From an uncultured Corynebacterium sp. (GTDB lineage Bacteria; Actinomycetota; Actinomycetes; Mycobacteriales; Mycobacteriaceae), in NCBI RefSeq assembly GCF_946998835.1, contig NZ_CAMQAZ010000014.1, positions 1 through 64,000 of the forward strand: DNA of 64,000 bases, written 5' to 3'. Position 1 is the stretch's first letter, and every line of letters starts with the position of its first letter. Both the position numbers and the translations under genes were made by a program. The notes below the pieces were generated by a model. It made no database searches and was not told where the DNA came from. It saw nothing but the letters and a program-made list of their open reading frames with translations. Below are positions 7,891 through 15,578 of this stretch, in pieces.

Positions 7891-8915
7891 GAGCGTCCCC
7901 TCGACTTGCCATACCGACGCAGTAGAAAGAGGAAAAATGGTCCACCAATTGCAGCCGTAACGACGCCTACCGGAACCTCAGCGGGTGCCAGTACAGTTCG
8001 GCCGACGATGTCCGCTAGCTGTAGGAACATCGCGCCGACAAGAACGACCAGGGGCAGCAATAATCGGTGCCCGGGGCCGACGAGAAGCCGCAAAGTGTGT
8101 GGCACGATGATTCCCACAAACCCAATCAGTCCGGACACGCTCACTGCAGCGGCGGTGATCAGAGTGGCAGCGCAGACCATCACCACGCGCACAAGCTCCA
8201 CATTCAGCCCGAGTGACGCTGCTTCGGAATCCCCGACACTCAGCACATCAAGGCTGCGTGACGACGCGACGATGACACACACGCCCAGTGCAATCGGTAG
8301 CGCCACTGTAAGTACGGATTTCCACGTCGCGGTACCGAGTTGACCGAGCATCCAGCCGTATACCTGTCGGAGGGAATCTTCGTTGCGCTGCAGTAGAAAC
8401 TGCTGCATTGCGTTGGCAAAGGCAGCTACCGCCACACCTGCCAAGATGACAGTAACTGGGGAGGAACGGTCACCCAACGACGTGCCCGCAATGTAAGTGA
8501 CCGCTACTGCGAGAACGCCTCCGAGGAAGCCGACCAGTGGGATTGCTGCGGCAGCCACGCCGAAGAGGATTGCGACCGTCACGGCCAGGGAGGCTCCGGA
8601 AGAGATGCCGAGAAGGTATGGGTCCGCCAGCGGATTGCGGAACACCGCTTGGTAAGCCGCACCGGCTGTGGCCAGCGCCGCGCCGACTAGTGCAGCCATC
8701 ACTACGCGGGGAAGTCTCACATTAAAGAGGATTGCCGACTCTCGAGCAGTCAGCGCAGCCTCATCCCCGCCGATGAGGCCACCAGAGAGCGCGTGAAAGA
8801 CACCCGCTATCGGCAGGGGCGCGGCACCGATGAACACGCCCAGCACAAGTGTTGCCGCTAAGGCAATTGCGGTAAGGGCAATAGGCACGGTGCCTTTGGA
8901 AATGAATGACAACAA
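7887..8915 (-). CDS. FecCD/BtuC family ABC permease
   Basis: Integral membrane permease, about 342 aa, with around ten hydrophobic helices. It forms the channel for an iron-siderophore, haem or vitamin B12 importer. Family motifs include LFNVRLPRVVMAALVGAALATAGAAYQAVFRNPLADPYLLGISSGA and the cytoplasmic GLNVELVRVV EAA-like loop followed by GLIGFVGIIVPHTLRLLVG. The start is TTG at 8915 or the adjacent TTG at 8912; a GAGG sequence partly built from the tandem repeat at 8918-8972 serves as ribosome-binding site. It lies between the binding protein and the ATPase. Confidence 0.92.
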   Translation of the reverse strand: MLSFISKGTVPIALTAIALAATLVLGVFIGAAPLPIAGVFHALSGGLIGGDEAALTARESAILFNVRLPRVVMAALVGAALATAGAAYQAVFRNPLADPYLLGISSGASLAVTVAILFGVAAAAIPLVGFLGGVLAVAVTYIAGTSLGDRSSPVTVILAGVAVAAFANAMQQFLLQRNEDSLRQVYGWMLGQLGTATWKSVLTVALPIALGVCVIVASSRSLDVLSVGDSEAASLGLNVELVRVVMVCAATLITAAAVSVSGLIGFVGIIVPHTLRLLVGPGHRLLLPLVVLVGAMFLQLADIVGRTVLAPAEVPVGVVTAAIGGPFFLFLLRRYGKSRGRS

Positions 8916-8917
8916 TT

Positions 8918-8972
8918 CCTCGCTACTGTCTCGTTACTGTGTCGATAACGTGTCGCTAGAGTCTCGCTACTG
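8918..8972. repeat. five tandem 11-bp repeats between binding-protein and permease genes
   Basis: Five consecutive 11-base units related to TCTCGCTACTG fill 8918-8972. The first two and the last are near-identical, the middle two diverged. The array covers the spacer, overlaps the binding-protein stop codon and supplies the GAGG ahead of the permease start. Confidence 0.75.
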
Positions 8973-9872
8973 AGCCGGTACCGGCACCTGCTGGTACGCC
9001 TTCAATGTCTCGGCAATGTCCTGAATAAGCTGTGGAAGCCGCGGACCCCAACGGCTGGCTAGATTTGGATCTAGTGGAATGATTTGCTTGTTCTTTACCG
9101 CAGCAATCTCGTTCCAACCAGGTCGGGATGCAACGTCTTCCTCGGTCACGCCGCCGGCATCACCATGGTCGGCTAGGAAAATGAAATCCGGGTTTGCCTG
9201 AATAATTGCCTCATTTGTCAGCTGCGGGTAATCATCACCCGGCCCAGCGACGGATTTCAGGCCGAACATCGAGTACGCCTGACCAATAAAAGTGGTGTCG
9301 CCAGCGCTGTAGAGCGTCGGATCCGCTTCGTGGTAGTAAGACAACTGCGCATTCCGAATCTCCGGGTCAACACTGTCGACAGTGGCCTCAATCTCTTTCT
9401 TCATTCGGCCAACCAGTTTCTGCGCATTATCCGTATGGCCGGTACTCTCACCAACCTGCTCAATCTGGTCGTATGCCTGCTCAAAAGTTGTGGCAGCGGG
9501 AAGGAGCAGCAATTCAATGTCGACAGCATCCAGTGCCGCGCCCAAGCCGTTGGCATCGACGCTGGCAATCACCAAATCCGGATCTTCTGCAATCACGGCT
9601 TCTGGGTTGGGGGTAAAGCCACTGAAGTCACGGCGTGGAGCGTTCTCCGGGAAGTCGGAAAGCGAGTCGACAGCAACAACTTGGTCGCCCGCGCCAATCT
9701 CATAGAGCGTCTCGGTAGCAGTGGGGGACAGAGAGACGATTCGCTTAGCGACGCTTCCCGAACCTACAGCCGATTTATCCGAGGGGGTATCGGCGGCATC
9801 GTCGGTGGAAGCGCACCCGACGAGGAACAGCATTAGTGCGCATAATCCAGCGGAAAGTGACTTAGTTTTCAT
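8967..9872 (-). CDS. substrate-binding lipoprotein of the BtuFCD/FecBCD importer
   Basis: 301-aa secreted lipoprotein. The signal peptide ends in the lipobox LVGC, whose cysteine would be lipid-anchored. The mature domain starts RIVSLSPTATETLYEIGAG, the standard opening of BtuF/FepB-type binding proteins, followed by DLVIAS and a C-terminal lobe. It captures cobalamin, haem or ferric siderophore and delivers it to the downstream permease. The start is ATG 9872 with GAAAG upstream; a TTG at 9881 gives a three-residue extension. A transposed non-coding element ends only 29 bases upstream and so overlaps its promoter region. Confidence 0.9.
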   Translation of the reverse strand: MKTKSLSAGLCALMLFLVGCASTDDAADTPSDKSAVGSGSVAKRIVSLSPTATETLYEIGAGDQVVAVDSLSDFPENAPRRDFSGFTPNPEAVIAEDPDLVIASVDANGLGAALDAVDIELLLLPAATTFEQAYDQIEQVGESTGHTDNAQKLVGRMKKEIEATVDSVDPEIRNAQLSYYHEADPTLYSAGDTTFIGQAYSMFGLKSVAGPGDDYPQLTNEAIIQANPDFIFLADHGDAGGVTEEDVASRPGWNEIAAVKNKQIIPLDPNLASRWGPRLPQLIQDIAETLKAYQQVPVPAQ

Positions 9873-9893
9873 AGCTTTCAATCTTAAATGTCA

Positions 9894-10369
9894 AAGATAA
9901 AGGGTTAAGTAGCAAAAGTGTGTCTGATTCAAGACAATCCCGCCGGCCACGTTATGTAAATTGCGCTTGAACAGGGGGCCTGGACCTTATTTGGGCCTTG
10001 GCCTTTTTCAAGCCCGTTTTTTGGTCAATCCACTGGAGCGGCACCCGCATGTGGTAGCCGCATGTACTGGCCGCATGTTGTAGCCGCATGTGTTGGCTGC
10101 ATATTGGTGTGCTGGAACAGAAGCGATGGGAAATCAACAACAACCAACAGCGTGGAAGGCGGGGTCCACGCCCAGCTCAACGGGCTGCAAATGTGAAACT
10201 GTGCAACTTTATAACTCTTTCAAGCTATTTTTCGGGCAATTTTTGACATAAACGCGGTCACTAACTCGCATTGAGGGCCAAGTAGGGCCAAGTAAGGCTA
10301 AGTCGCAAAAGGTGCTCACCCGGCGGCACACCGAGCGGACACGCTTTTTGCTACTTAACCCAAGATAAA
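9894..10369. mobile_element. 460-bp MITE-like element with 8-bp target duplication
   Basis: The left end at 9902 reads GGGTTAAGTAGCAAAAGTG and the right end at 10361 is its inverse: 16 identical terminal bases (GGGTTAAGTAGCAAAA), then further imperfect match. The element is flanked by the direct repeat AAGATAAA at 9894-9901 and 10362-10369. This is the expected structure of a transposed sequence; an 8-bp duplication fits ISL3- or IS256-type transposases. There is no transposase; a 63-codon frame inside shows no homology. It holds a five-unit 13-bp tandem repeat, a 94-bp core shared with 17686-17779 and an internal copy of the terminal motif at 10303. Confidence 0.8.
10045..10109. repeat. five tandem 13-bp repeats inside the MITE-like element
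   Basis: Five consecutive 13-base units of the form CCGCATGTNNTRG at 10045, 10058, 10071, 10084 and 10097, the last diverged. They lie in the part absent from the shorter copy at 17.6 kb. Confidence 0.8.
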
Positions 10370-10370
10370 A

Positions 10371-10400
10371 GCGCCATCACCGAAAAACCGATGATGGCGC
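10371..10400 (-). terminator. terminator of the accE-accD operon
   Basis: On the minus strand GCGCCATCA / TGATGGCGC form a 9-bp stem around a 12-base loop, followed by TTTTATCTT. It lies 64 bases after accE. Its T-tract is the 8-bp target duplicated by the neighbouring element. Confidence 0.85.
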
Positions 10401-10463
10401 TTCGCATTAGCAGATTGACGCAGCTAGCGTGTGGTAACGACTACGCAGTAAGCGGTAGCTGTA

Positions 10464-10724
10464 CTAGTAGAAATGGACGTTGCGGAATGTGCCCGGCACA
10501 TACTGGTGCGGCTGGTTGAAGCCCTCTTCCAGCCGACCCCAGTCGTTGCGGGGGCCGTGATCCTCTGAGGCACCGCCGGCTGCTGCCATGCCCGCGAACA
10601 GAAGCGCGAGCGTGGCGGTTTCAGCGTCAGACGGGTTGCCCTTGAGGACGGACATGAACGGTGCAGCCGGGGCTGCAGCGGCGTCCTTGTCTTCGGGTGC
10701 TGGGGTGTTCGTGGAATCGGTCAC
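10464..10724 (-). CDS. accE: acyl-CoA carboxylase epsilon subunit
   Basis: 86-aa small subunit found only in actinobacteria, which bridges AccBC and the carboxyltransferase subunits and stimulates activity. The core FMSVLKGNPSDAETATLALLFAGMA matches the family's conserved helix. The N-terminus is an Ala/Pro-rich disordered stretch, and the C-terminus ends NDWGRLEEGFNQPHQYVPGTFRNVHFY with the usual aromatic tail. Its ATG overlaps the end of the upstream accD gene by four bases, indicating translational coupling. A terminator follows at 10371-10400. Confidence 0.93.
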   Translation of the reverse strand: MTDSTNTPAPEDKDAAAAPAAPFMSVLKGNPSDAETATLALLFAGMAAAGGASEDHGPRNDWGRLEEGFNQPHQYVPGTFRNVHFY

Positions 10725-12349
10725 AGCGGAATGTTCCCATGCTTCTTGGCGGGTACGTTAACAACCTTGCGATCCAGCAGACGCAGACCTTCGATGATCT
10801 GGCCGCGGGTCTCGCTCGGCGGGATAACCGCGTCGATGAAGCCGCGCTCAGCAGCCATGTACGGGTTGACCAGGGTGGCCTCGTACTCTGCCTCGTACTC
10901 CTTCTGCAGTGCGACGACATCCTTGCCCTCGGCTGCAGCTGCCTTGAGCTCCTTGCGGTAGATGAAGCCGACAGCGCCGGAAGCGCCCATGACCGCAATT
11001 TGAGCGGTCGGCCATGCCAGGTTGATGTCAGCGCCCATGTCCTTGGAACCCATCACGCAGTAAGCTCCGCCGTATGCCTTACGGGTAATGACGGTGATCT
11101 TCGGGACGGTGGCCTCAGCGTATGCGTACAGCAGCTTGGCGCCACGGCGGATGATGCCGTCGAACTCCTGGTTGGTGCCCGGCAGGAATCCTGGAACGTC
11201 AACCAGCATGATGATTGGGATGTTGAAGGCGTCACAGGTGCGGACGAAGCGGGCAGCCTTCTCGGATGCCTTGATGTCGAGGCAGCCAGCGAACTGAATC
11301 GGCTGGTTGGCAACGAAACCGACCGAGCGGCCCTCCACGCGGCCGAAGCCGATGACTACGTTCTGTGCGTAGTCCTCCTGAATTTCCAGGAAGTCCTCGT
11401 CGTCGACCAGGCGGGTGATGACATCCTTGATGTCGTACGGCTGGTTCGGGGAATCCGGGATCAGCGTGTCGAGCTCGAGGTCGGTCTCAGTGATGTTGTC
11501 AGCAATCGAGCCCTCGAACGGCTCAGCCTCCATGCGAGGAGCCTCAGCGCGGTTGTTGGACGGCAGGTAGCTGACCAGTTCCTGAACGAAGGTCAGGGCG
11601 TCTTCATCATCAGCGGCGGTGTAGTGCGAAGTACCGGAGGTGCTCATGTGAGTACCAGCGCCACCCAGCTCTTCCTGAGTGACCTCTTCGCCGGTGACAG
11701 TCTTGATAACGTCCGGGCCGGTGATGAACATCTTGGAAGTGCCATCGACCATGACAATGAAGTCGGTCAGTGCCGGGGAGTAGACGTGGCCACCAGCGCA
11801 AGCACCCATGATCAGCGAAATCTGTGGGATAACGCCCGATGCCTGAGTGTTGCGGAAGAAGATCTGGGAGTACAGGCCGAGGGAAACAACGCCCTCCTGG
11901 ATGCGGGCACCCGCACCCTCGTTGATGCCGATAATTGGGACACCGGTCTTGATTGCCAGATCCATGATCTTGACAATCTTTTCACCGTAGACCTCACCGA
12001 GTGCGCCACCGAAGATGGCGCCGTCCTGCGAGAAGACACAGACTTGGCGGCCATCGATGGTGCCGTAACCAGTCACGACACCATCAGTGACAGGGCGCTT
12101 GGCGTCGAGGCCAAAGTTCTTGGAGCGGTGACGTGCGAGAGCGTCAACCTCCACGAACGAGCCCTCGTCCAAGAGGAACTCGATGCGCTCACGAGCGGTC
12201 ATCTTGCCCTTGTCGTGGACGCGGTCAATACTGGCCTGGCCCATTGGGGCCTGGGTTTCTGCGAGGCGGGCACGCAGATCGGCCAGTTTTCCAGCAGTAG
12301 TGGTCAAATCCGGGGTTTCACCGGTTGATGTATTTGCGGCAGTCGTCAT
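10721..12349 (-). CDS. accD: acyl-CoA carboxylase beta subunit (carboxyltransferase), DtsR2 type
   Basis: 542-aa biotin-dependent carboxyltransferase. The N-terminal acyl-CoA-binding crotonase fold contains EGAGARIQEGVVSLGLYSQ and IMGACAGGHVYSPALTDF; the C-terminal carboxybiotin half contains VDVPGFLPGTNQEFDGIIRRG and KAYGGAYCVMGSK. The sequence is closer to C. glutamicum DtsR2 as I recall it than to DtsR1, which is the next gene. Start ATG 12349 is preceded by TAAACT (12357-12362) seven bases upstream with no ribosome-binding site, suggesting a leaderless transcript; the frame to 12409 has no homology. It is coupled to accE. The exact acyl-CoA specificity is not decidable here. Confidence 0.94.
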   Translation of the reverse strand: MTTAANTSTGETPDLTTTAGKLADLRARLAETQAPMGQASIDRVHDKGKMTARERIEFLLDEGSFVEVDALARHRSKNFGLDAKRPVTDGVVTGYGTIDGRQVCVFSQDGAIFGGALGEVYGEKIVKIMDLAIKTGVPIIGINEGAGARIQEGVVSLGLYSQIFFRNTQASGVIPQISLIMGACAGGHVYSPALTDFIVMVDGTSKMFITGPDVIKTVTGEEVTQEELGGAGTHMSTSGTSHYTAADDEDALTFVQELVSYLPSNNRAEAPRMEAEPFEGSIADNITETDLELDTLIPDSPNQPYDIKDVITRLVDDEDFLEIQEDYAQNVVIGFGRVEGRSVGFVANQPIQFAGCLDIKASEKAARFVRTCDAFNIPIIMLVDVPGFLPGTNQEFDGIIRRGAKLLYAYAEATVPKITVITRKAYGGAYCVMGSKDMGADINLAWPTAQIAVMGASGAVGFIYRKELKAAAAEGKDVVALQKEYEAEYEATLVNPYMAAERGFIDAVIPPSETRGQIIEGLRLLDRKVVNVPAKKHGNIPL

Positions 12350-12454
12350 GCCATCTAGTTTACGTTTCGAAAACGGGGGGAGGTAGTTGGGGGCAATCGC
12401 TGTTAACAAAAGTAGGGGTAGCCACTCGGTTGTTTCGCGGTAAAAAGCCTGCTC

Positions 12455-14095
12455 TTACAGTGGAATGTTGCCGTGCTTGCGTGCAGGCCAAGGGACTTTC
12501 TTGGTAGTTAGAAGGCGCAGATTTTTCATCACCCGAGTTCGTGTCTCGGAGGGGAGGATGACTTCATCGATTAGCCCCCGTTCGGCGGCACGGTAGGGCG
12601 TGAGCATGTGGTGTTCGTACTCCGCCTCCAATTCTGCAATGAGTTTCTTTACGCTTTCGGGAATGCCGTACTTATCCGCTGCTGGGTCCATTGCGATGGC
12701 TGCTTCTGTGGCAGTTTGAATCTCAGCACGGTGAAGGAAACGCACCGCACCGGAGGCTCCCATAACGGCAATTTGGGCCGTCGGCCATGCGAGGTTTACA
12801 TCTGCCCCAAGCCCCTTTGATCCCATGACGCAGTACGCGCCGCCGTAGGCCTTGCGTATCGTGACGGTAATTTTGGGAACGGTGGCCTCTGCATATGCGT
12901 AGAGCAGTTTGGCGCCGCGGCGCAGAATTCCCTGATGTTCTTGGTGTGCTCCAGGGAGGAATCCGGGCACATCGACAAGAAAGACAAGCGGAATATTGAA
13001 GCAGTCGCAAGTGCGGACGAAGCGGGCGGCTTTCTCGGCTGCGTCAATATCCAGGCAGCCGGCAAACTCCATAGGTTGATTGGCTACAAAGCCCACTGAT
13101 TGGCCATTAATCCGGCCTAGTCCAATTACGATATTGGTTGCCCTGTTTTCCTGAATTTCCAGGAACTCCGCATCGTCGCAAAGCGCGTAGATAACGTCAT
13201 GGATGTCGTATGGAGTCGACGGCGCGTCGGGGACGAGGTGGTCGAGGGCGCGGTCCGAGTCGGTGATGTCATCGCTGCCATCGGAGTCCCAGCTGGGCGT
13301 GCGGGAAGTCGTGTTGTCAGGCAGGTAGTCGAGCAAATCGCAGACCCAATCGAGGCCATCTTGCTCGCTCGTGGCGGTGTAGTGGGAATTGCCGGCGATT
13401 TCCATGTGAGTGTCGGCGCCGCCGAGTTCGTGCTGGCCGATCTTTTCGCCGGTGACCGTCTCAATAACATCGGGGCCGGTGACGAACATGCGGGAGTTGT
13501 CTTCAACCATGACAACGAAGTCGGTCAGCGCTGGAGAATAAGCATTCCCGCCCGCGCATGCGCCGAAGATGACTGAAATCTGTGGGATGACACCACTGGC
13601 TCGGACATTGTGGTGAAAAGTCTGAGCGATGAAGTCAAGCGAGACCGCGCCATCTTGAATGCGGGCGCCAGCACCTTCGTACATCCCGATAAGCGGACGT
13701 CCGGTGGTGATAGCTAGCTGCTGGAGTTTGACCATTTTTTCGCCGTACACCTCTCCGAGGGCACCACCAAAAATGGTCCCGTCTTGGGAGAAAACGCAGA
13801 CTTCGCGGCCGTCGATTGTTCCCCAGCCGGTAATGATCCCGTCAGTTACTGGGCGTTTGGCCTCCAGCCCGAACGCACTGGTTCGATGTCGGGCTAATGC
13901 GTCAAATTCGACAAAGGACCCTTTATCGAGCAGGTAGTCAATACGCTCGCGGGCATTCATGCGCTCGGCAATTTTGAGTTTGTCGTAGCTGCGCGGTCCA
14001 AGCGGGGTCTGCGCTGAAGCGCGTCGGCGCAAGAGGTCGTCATTGAGTGACGCGGTCGTTGGAGGCTCTACCGCAAAACGTGAGGAAAATGTCAT
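12455..14095 (-). CDS. accD: acyl-CoA carboxylase beta subunit (carboxyltransferase), DtsR1/AccD1 type
   Basis: 546-aa paralogue of the neighbouring accD, by position and sequence the DtsR1-like subunit that in C. glutamicum carboxylates acetyl-CoA with AccBC. It has EGAGARIQDGAVSLDFIAQ, IFGACAGGNAYSPALTDF and VDVPGFLPGAHQEHQGILRRG. One difference is AVRFLHRAE where the paralogue has AVGFIYRKE. The ATG at 14095 follows a TACATT hexamer (14103-14108) with a seven-base gap and no ribosome-binding site, so a leaderless mRNA is likely. It is divergent from birA across 127 bases, a natural pairing because BirA activates the biotin carrier of the same enzyme. Confidence 0.94.
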   Translation of the reverse strand: MTFSSRFAVEPPTTASLNDDLLRRRASAQTPLGPRSYDKLKIAERMNARERIDYLLDKGSFVEFDALARHRTSAFGLEAKRPVTDGIITGWGTIDGREVCVFSQDGTIFGGALGEVYGEKMVKLQQLAITTGRPLIGMYEGAGARIQDGAVSLDFIAQTFHHNVRASGVIPQISVIFGACAGGNAYSPALTDFVVMVEDNSRMFVTGPDVIETVTGEKIGQHELGGADTHMEIAGNSHYTATSEQDGLDWVCDLLDYLPDNTTSRTPSWDSDGSDDITDSDRALDHLVPDAPSTPYDIHDVIYALCDDAEFLEIQENRATNIVIGLGRINGQSVGFVANQPMEFAGCLDIDAAEKAARFVRTCDCFNIPLVFLVDVPGFLPGAHQEHQGILRRGAKLLYAYAEATVPKITVTIRKAYGGAYCVMGSKGLGADVNLAWPTAQIAVMGASGAVRFLHRAEIQTATEAAIAMDPAADKYGIPESVKKLIAELEAEYEHHMLTPYRAAERGLIDEVILPSETRTRVMKNLRLLTTKKVPWPARKHGNIPL

Positions 14096-14222
14096 GTTAT
14101 GGAATGTAGTGTTTGGAAGGGAAAATAGTAAAGAGGATGATATGTGACGCTTCTCACGTAGCTGAATACGAAAAAGTTAGTGTCGAAGTAGTCAATCCCG
14201 TGATGGCGCTAGACTGCTGTGC
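14096..14222. promoter_or_regulatory. divergent leaderless promoters of accD and birA
   Basis: The leftward -10 TACATT (14103-14108) and rightward -10 TAGACT (14210-14215) each end seven bases before their start codon. No ribosome-binding site precedes either gene. No clear shared operator palindrome was found between them. Confidence 0.6.
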
Positions 14223-15080
14223 ATGACCGACCCGCGAATTATTGCTTCCCGCAAGCCCCTTGATGTCACCCGTGTGCGCGCAGCCGCGCCGGGCTGGAAT
14301 TCCATTGAGGTTGTCGAGACCACTGGTTCGACCAATGCCGACCTTCGGAAGCAGGCGGCAACGGGGCAGGCAGTGGATCTCAGTGCGCTCATCGCCTCGG
14401 AGCAAACCGCAGGGCGTGGTCGCCTGAGTCGTAGTTGGACGGCTCCGAAAGGAGCGTCGATTGCTCTTAGCGCGCTGCTGCGTCCGGAAGGGCTCGCGCC
14501 GGAACAGCTGGGGCTGTTGCCGTTAGTTGCAGGCCTCGCAGTCGTGGACGCCGTCGTGGAGGTTGCAGGGCTTGTACCTGAGCGCGTTGCGCTGAAGTGG
14601 CCGAACGATGTCCTAGTCGACGACCGAAAGCTCTGTGGAATCCTGGTTGAGGCCGCGTCGCTGGTGCCACCAATCCTCATTCCGGGGATCGGCATCAATG
14701 TCTCTTTGCAGGAAGATGAGCTGCCTGTGCCGCACGCAATTTCGCTGTACCGGGCGGGGGCGGACAATCTTGATCGTGATGAAATCTCCGCTGGTGTGCT
14801 GCGGGCGCTAGGCCGTCGTCAAGCGCAGTGGCGAAAGGGGGATGCTGGGCTGCTGCGGGATTACGAAGCGGCGTGTGCGACGATTGGCTCGAACGTGCGC
14901 GTGGAGTTGCCGGGGGAGCGCGTGCTGGTAGGCAAGGCGGTTGGCGTGCGTGCCGACGGCGAATTGATCGTCACCGACGAAGCTGGCACAAGCCACTTCG
15001 TTGCGGCTGGTGACGTATTCCATGTTCGCGCCACTGACGGCGGTTATGCGTCCCCGCAGGCTGACGCGGAGCAAGGGTAG
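14223..15080 (+). CDS. birA: biotin--[acetyl-CoA-carboxylase] ligase
   Basis: 285-aa biotin protein ligase that makes biotinyl-AMP and attaches biotin to the lysine of AccBC and other carboxylases. Motifs: VETTGSTNADLRKQA (substrate loop), the ATP/biotin loop EQTAGRGRLSRSW, LKWPNDVLVDDRKLCGILVE, and a C-terminal SH3-like domain with LVGKAVGVRADGELIVTDE. It has no N-terminal winged helix, so it is a monofunctional ligase and not a repressor. The ATG is seven bases after TAGACT, a leaderless start. The PH-domain gene begins six bases after its stop, probably in the same transcript. Confidence 0.95.
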   Translation: MTDPRIIASRKPLDVTRVRAAAPGWNSIEVVETTGSTNADLRKQAATGQAVDLSALIASEQTAGRGRLSRSWTAPKGASIALSALLRPEGLAPEQLGLLPLVAGLAVVDAVVEVAGLVPERVALKWPNDVLVDDRKLCGILVEAASLVPPILIPGIGINVSLQEDELPVPHAISLYRAGADNLDRDEISAGVLRALGRRQAQWRKGDAGLLRDYEAACATIGSNVRVELPGERVLVGKAVGVRADGELIVTDEAGTSHFVAAGDVFHVRATDGGYASPQADAEQG

Positions 15081-15086
15081 TGCTGC

Positions 15087-15548
15087 ATGGCTTTTCCCGA
15101 TGATGAGTTGGACTCGCGCGAGGTAATTTTGCTGGACACCAATCCGACTTTCGGGCGACTGGTGTGGCCGCTGTTGGAGCTCATGGTTATCACTGGCGTC
15201 TGCTGGCTGCTGATTGGTTTTATCGACGGTCCTGCGATTGCCCCGGGCGATCTGCAAGGTGTGCGCCAGCTACTGCTCTTCGTGTGGCTGGGGCTTATCC
15301 TCTGGCGCGTTGTTCGCCCGGTACTGAGCTGGTTGGGAGAGCGGTTTGTACTGACGGATAGGCGTATTATTTTGCGCCGTGGCATTCTGCGCCCGCAGGT
15401 GGTCTCGATTGATCTGCGTTCGGTGCGTGCGGTCAATCGCAAGGGCGGGGTGTTGTATCTGCAGACCCGCAGCTTTGGCCCGCCGCTGGCTGTGGAAGAT
15501 ATTCCCAGCTCTCGTAAGGTGGCTAAGTTGGTCTCCCGGTTGACCTAG
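15087..15548 (+). CDS. PH domain-containing membrane protein (DUF304-like)
   Basis: 153-aa protein with two hydrophobic helices (about residues 27-48 and 63-80) followed by a bacterial PH-like (bPH2/DUF304) domain, seen as GERFVLTDRRIILRRGILRPQVVSIDLRSVRAV. It is anchored in the cytoplasmic membrane with the PH domain inside. The role is unknown, but the position between birA and purK is conserved in corynebacteria. The start lies six bases after birA. Confidence 0.88.
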   Translation: MAFPDDELDSREVILLDTNPTFGRLVWPLLELMVITGVCWLLIGFIDGPAIAPGDLQGVRQLLLFVWLGLILWRVVRPVLSWLGERFVLTDRRIILRRGILRPQVVSIDLRSVRAVNRKGGVLYLQTRSFGPPLAVEDIPSSRKVAKLVSRLT

Positions 15549-15578
15549 ATTTTTGGGTCATAACCTACAATCAGGGGT

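Noticed and set aside
10040..10110. CRISPR array
   Set aside because: The repeats are 13-bp contiguous units without spacers, and no cas genes are present.
9952..10143. 63-codon frame on the minus strand
   Set aside because: It lies wholly inside the non-coding transposed element, is built partly from the 13-bp tandem repeat and has no ribosome-binding site.
9873..10200. Cobalamin riboswitch ahead of the BtuF-like gene
   Set aside because: No B12-box-like sequence was found, and most of the region is the transposed element.
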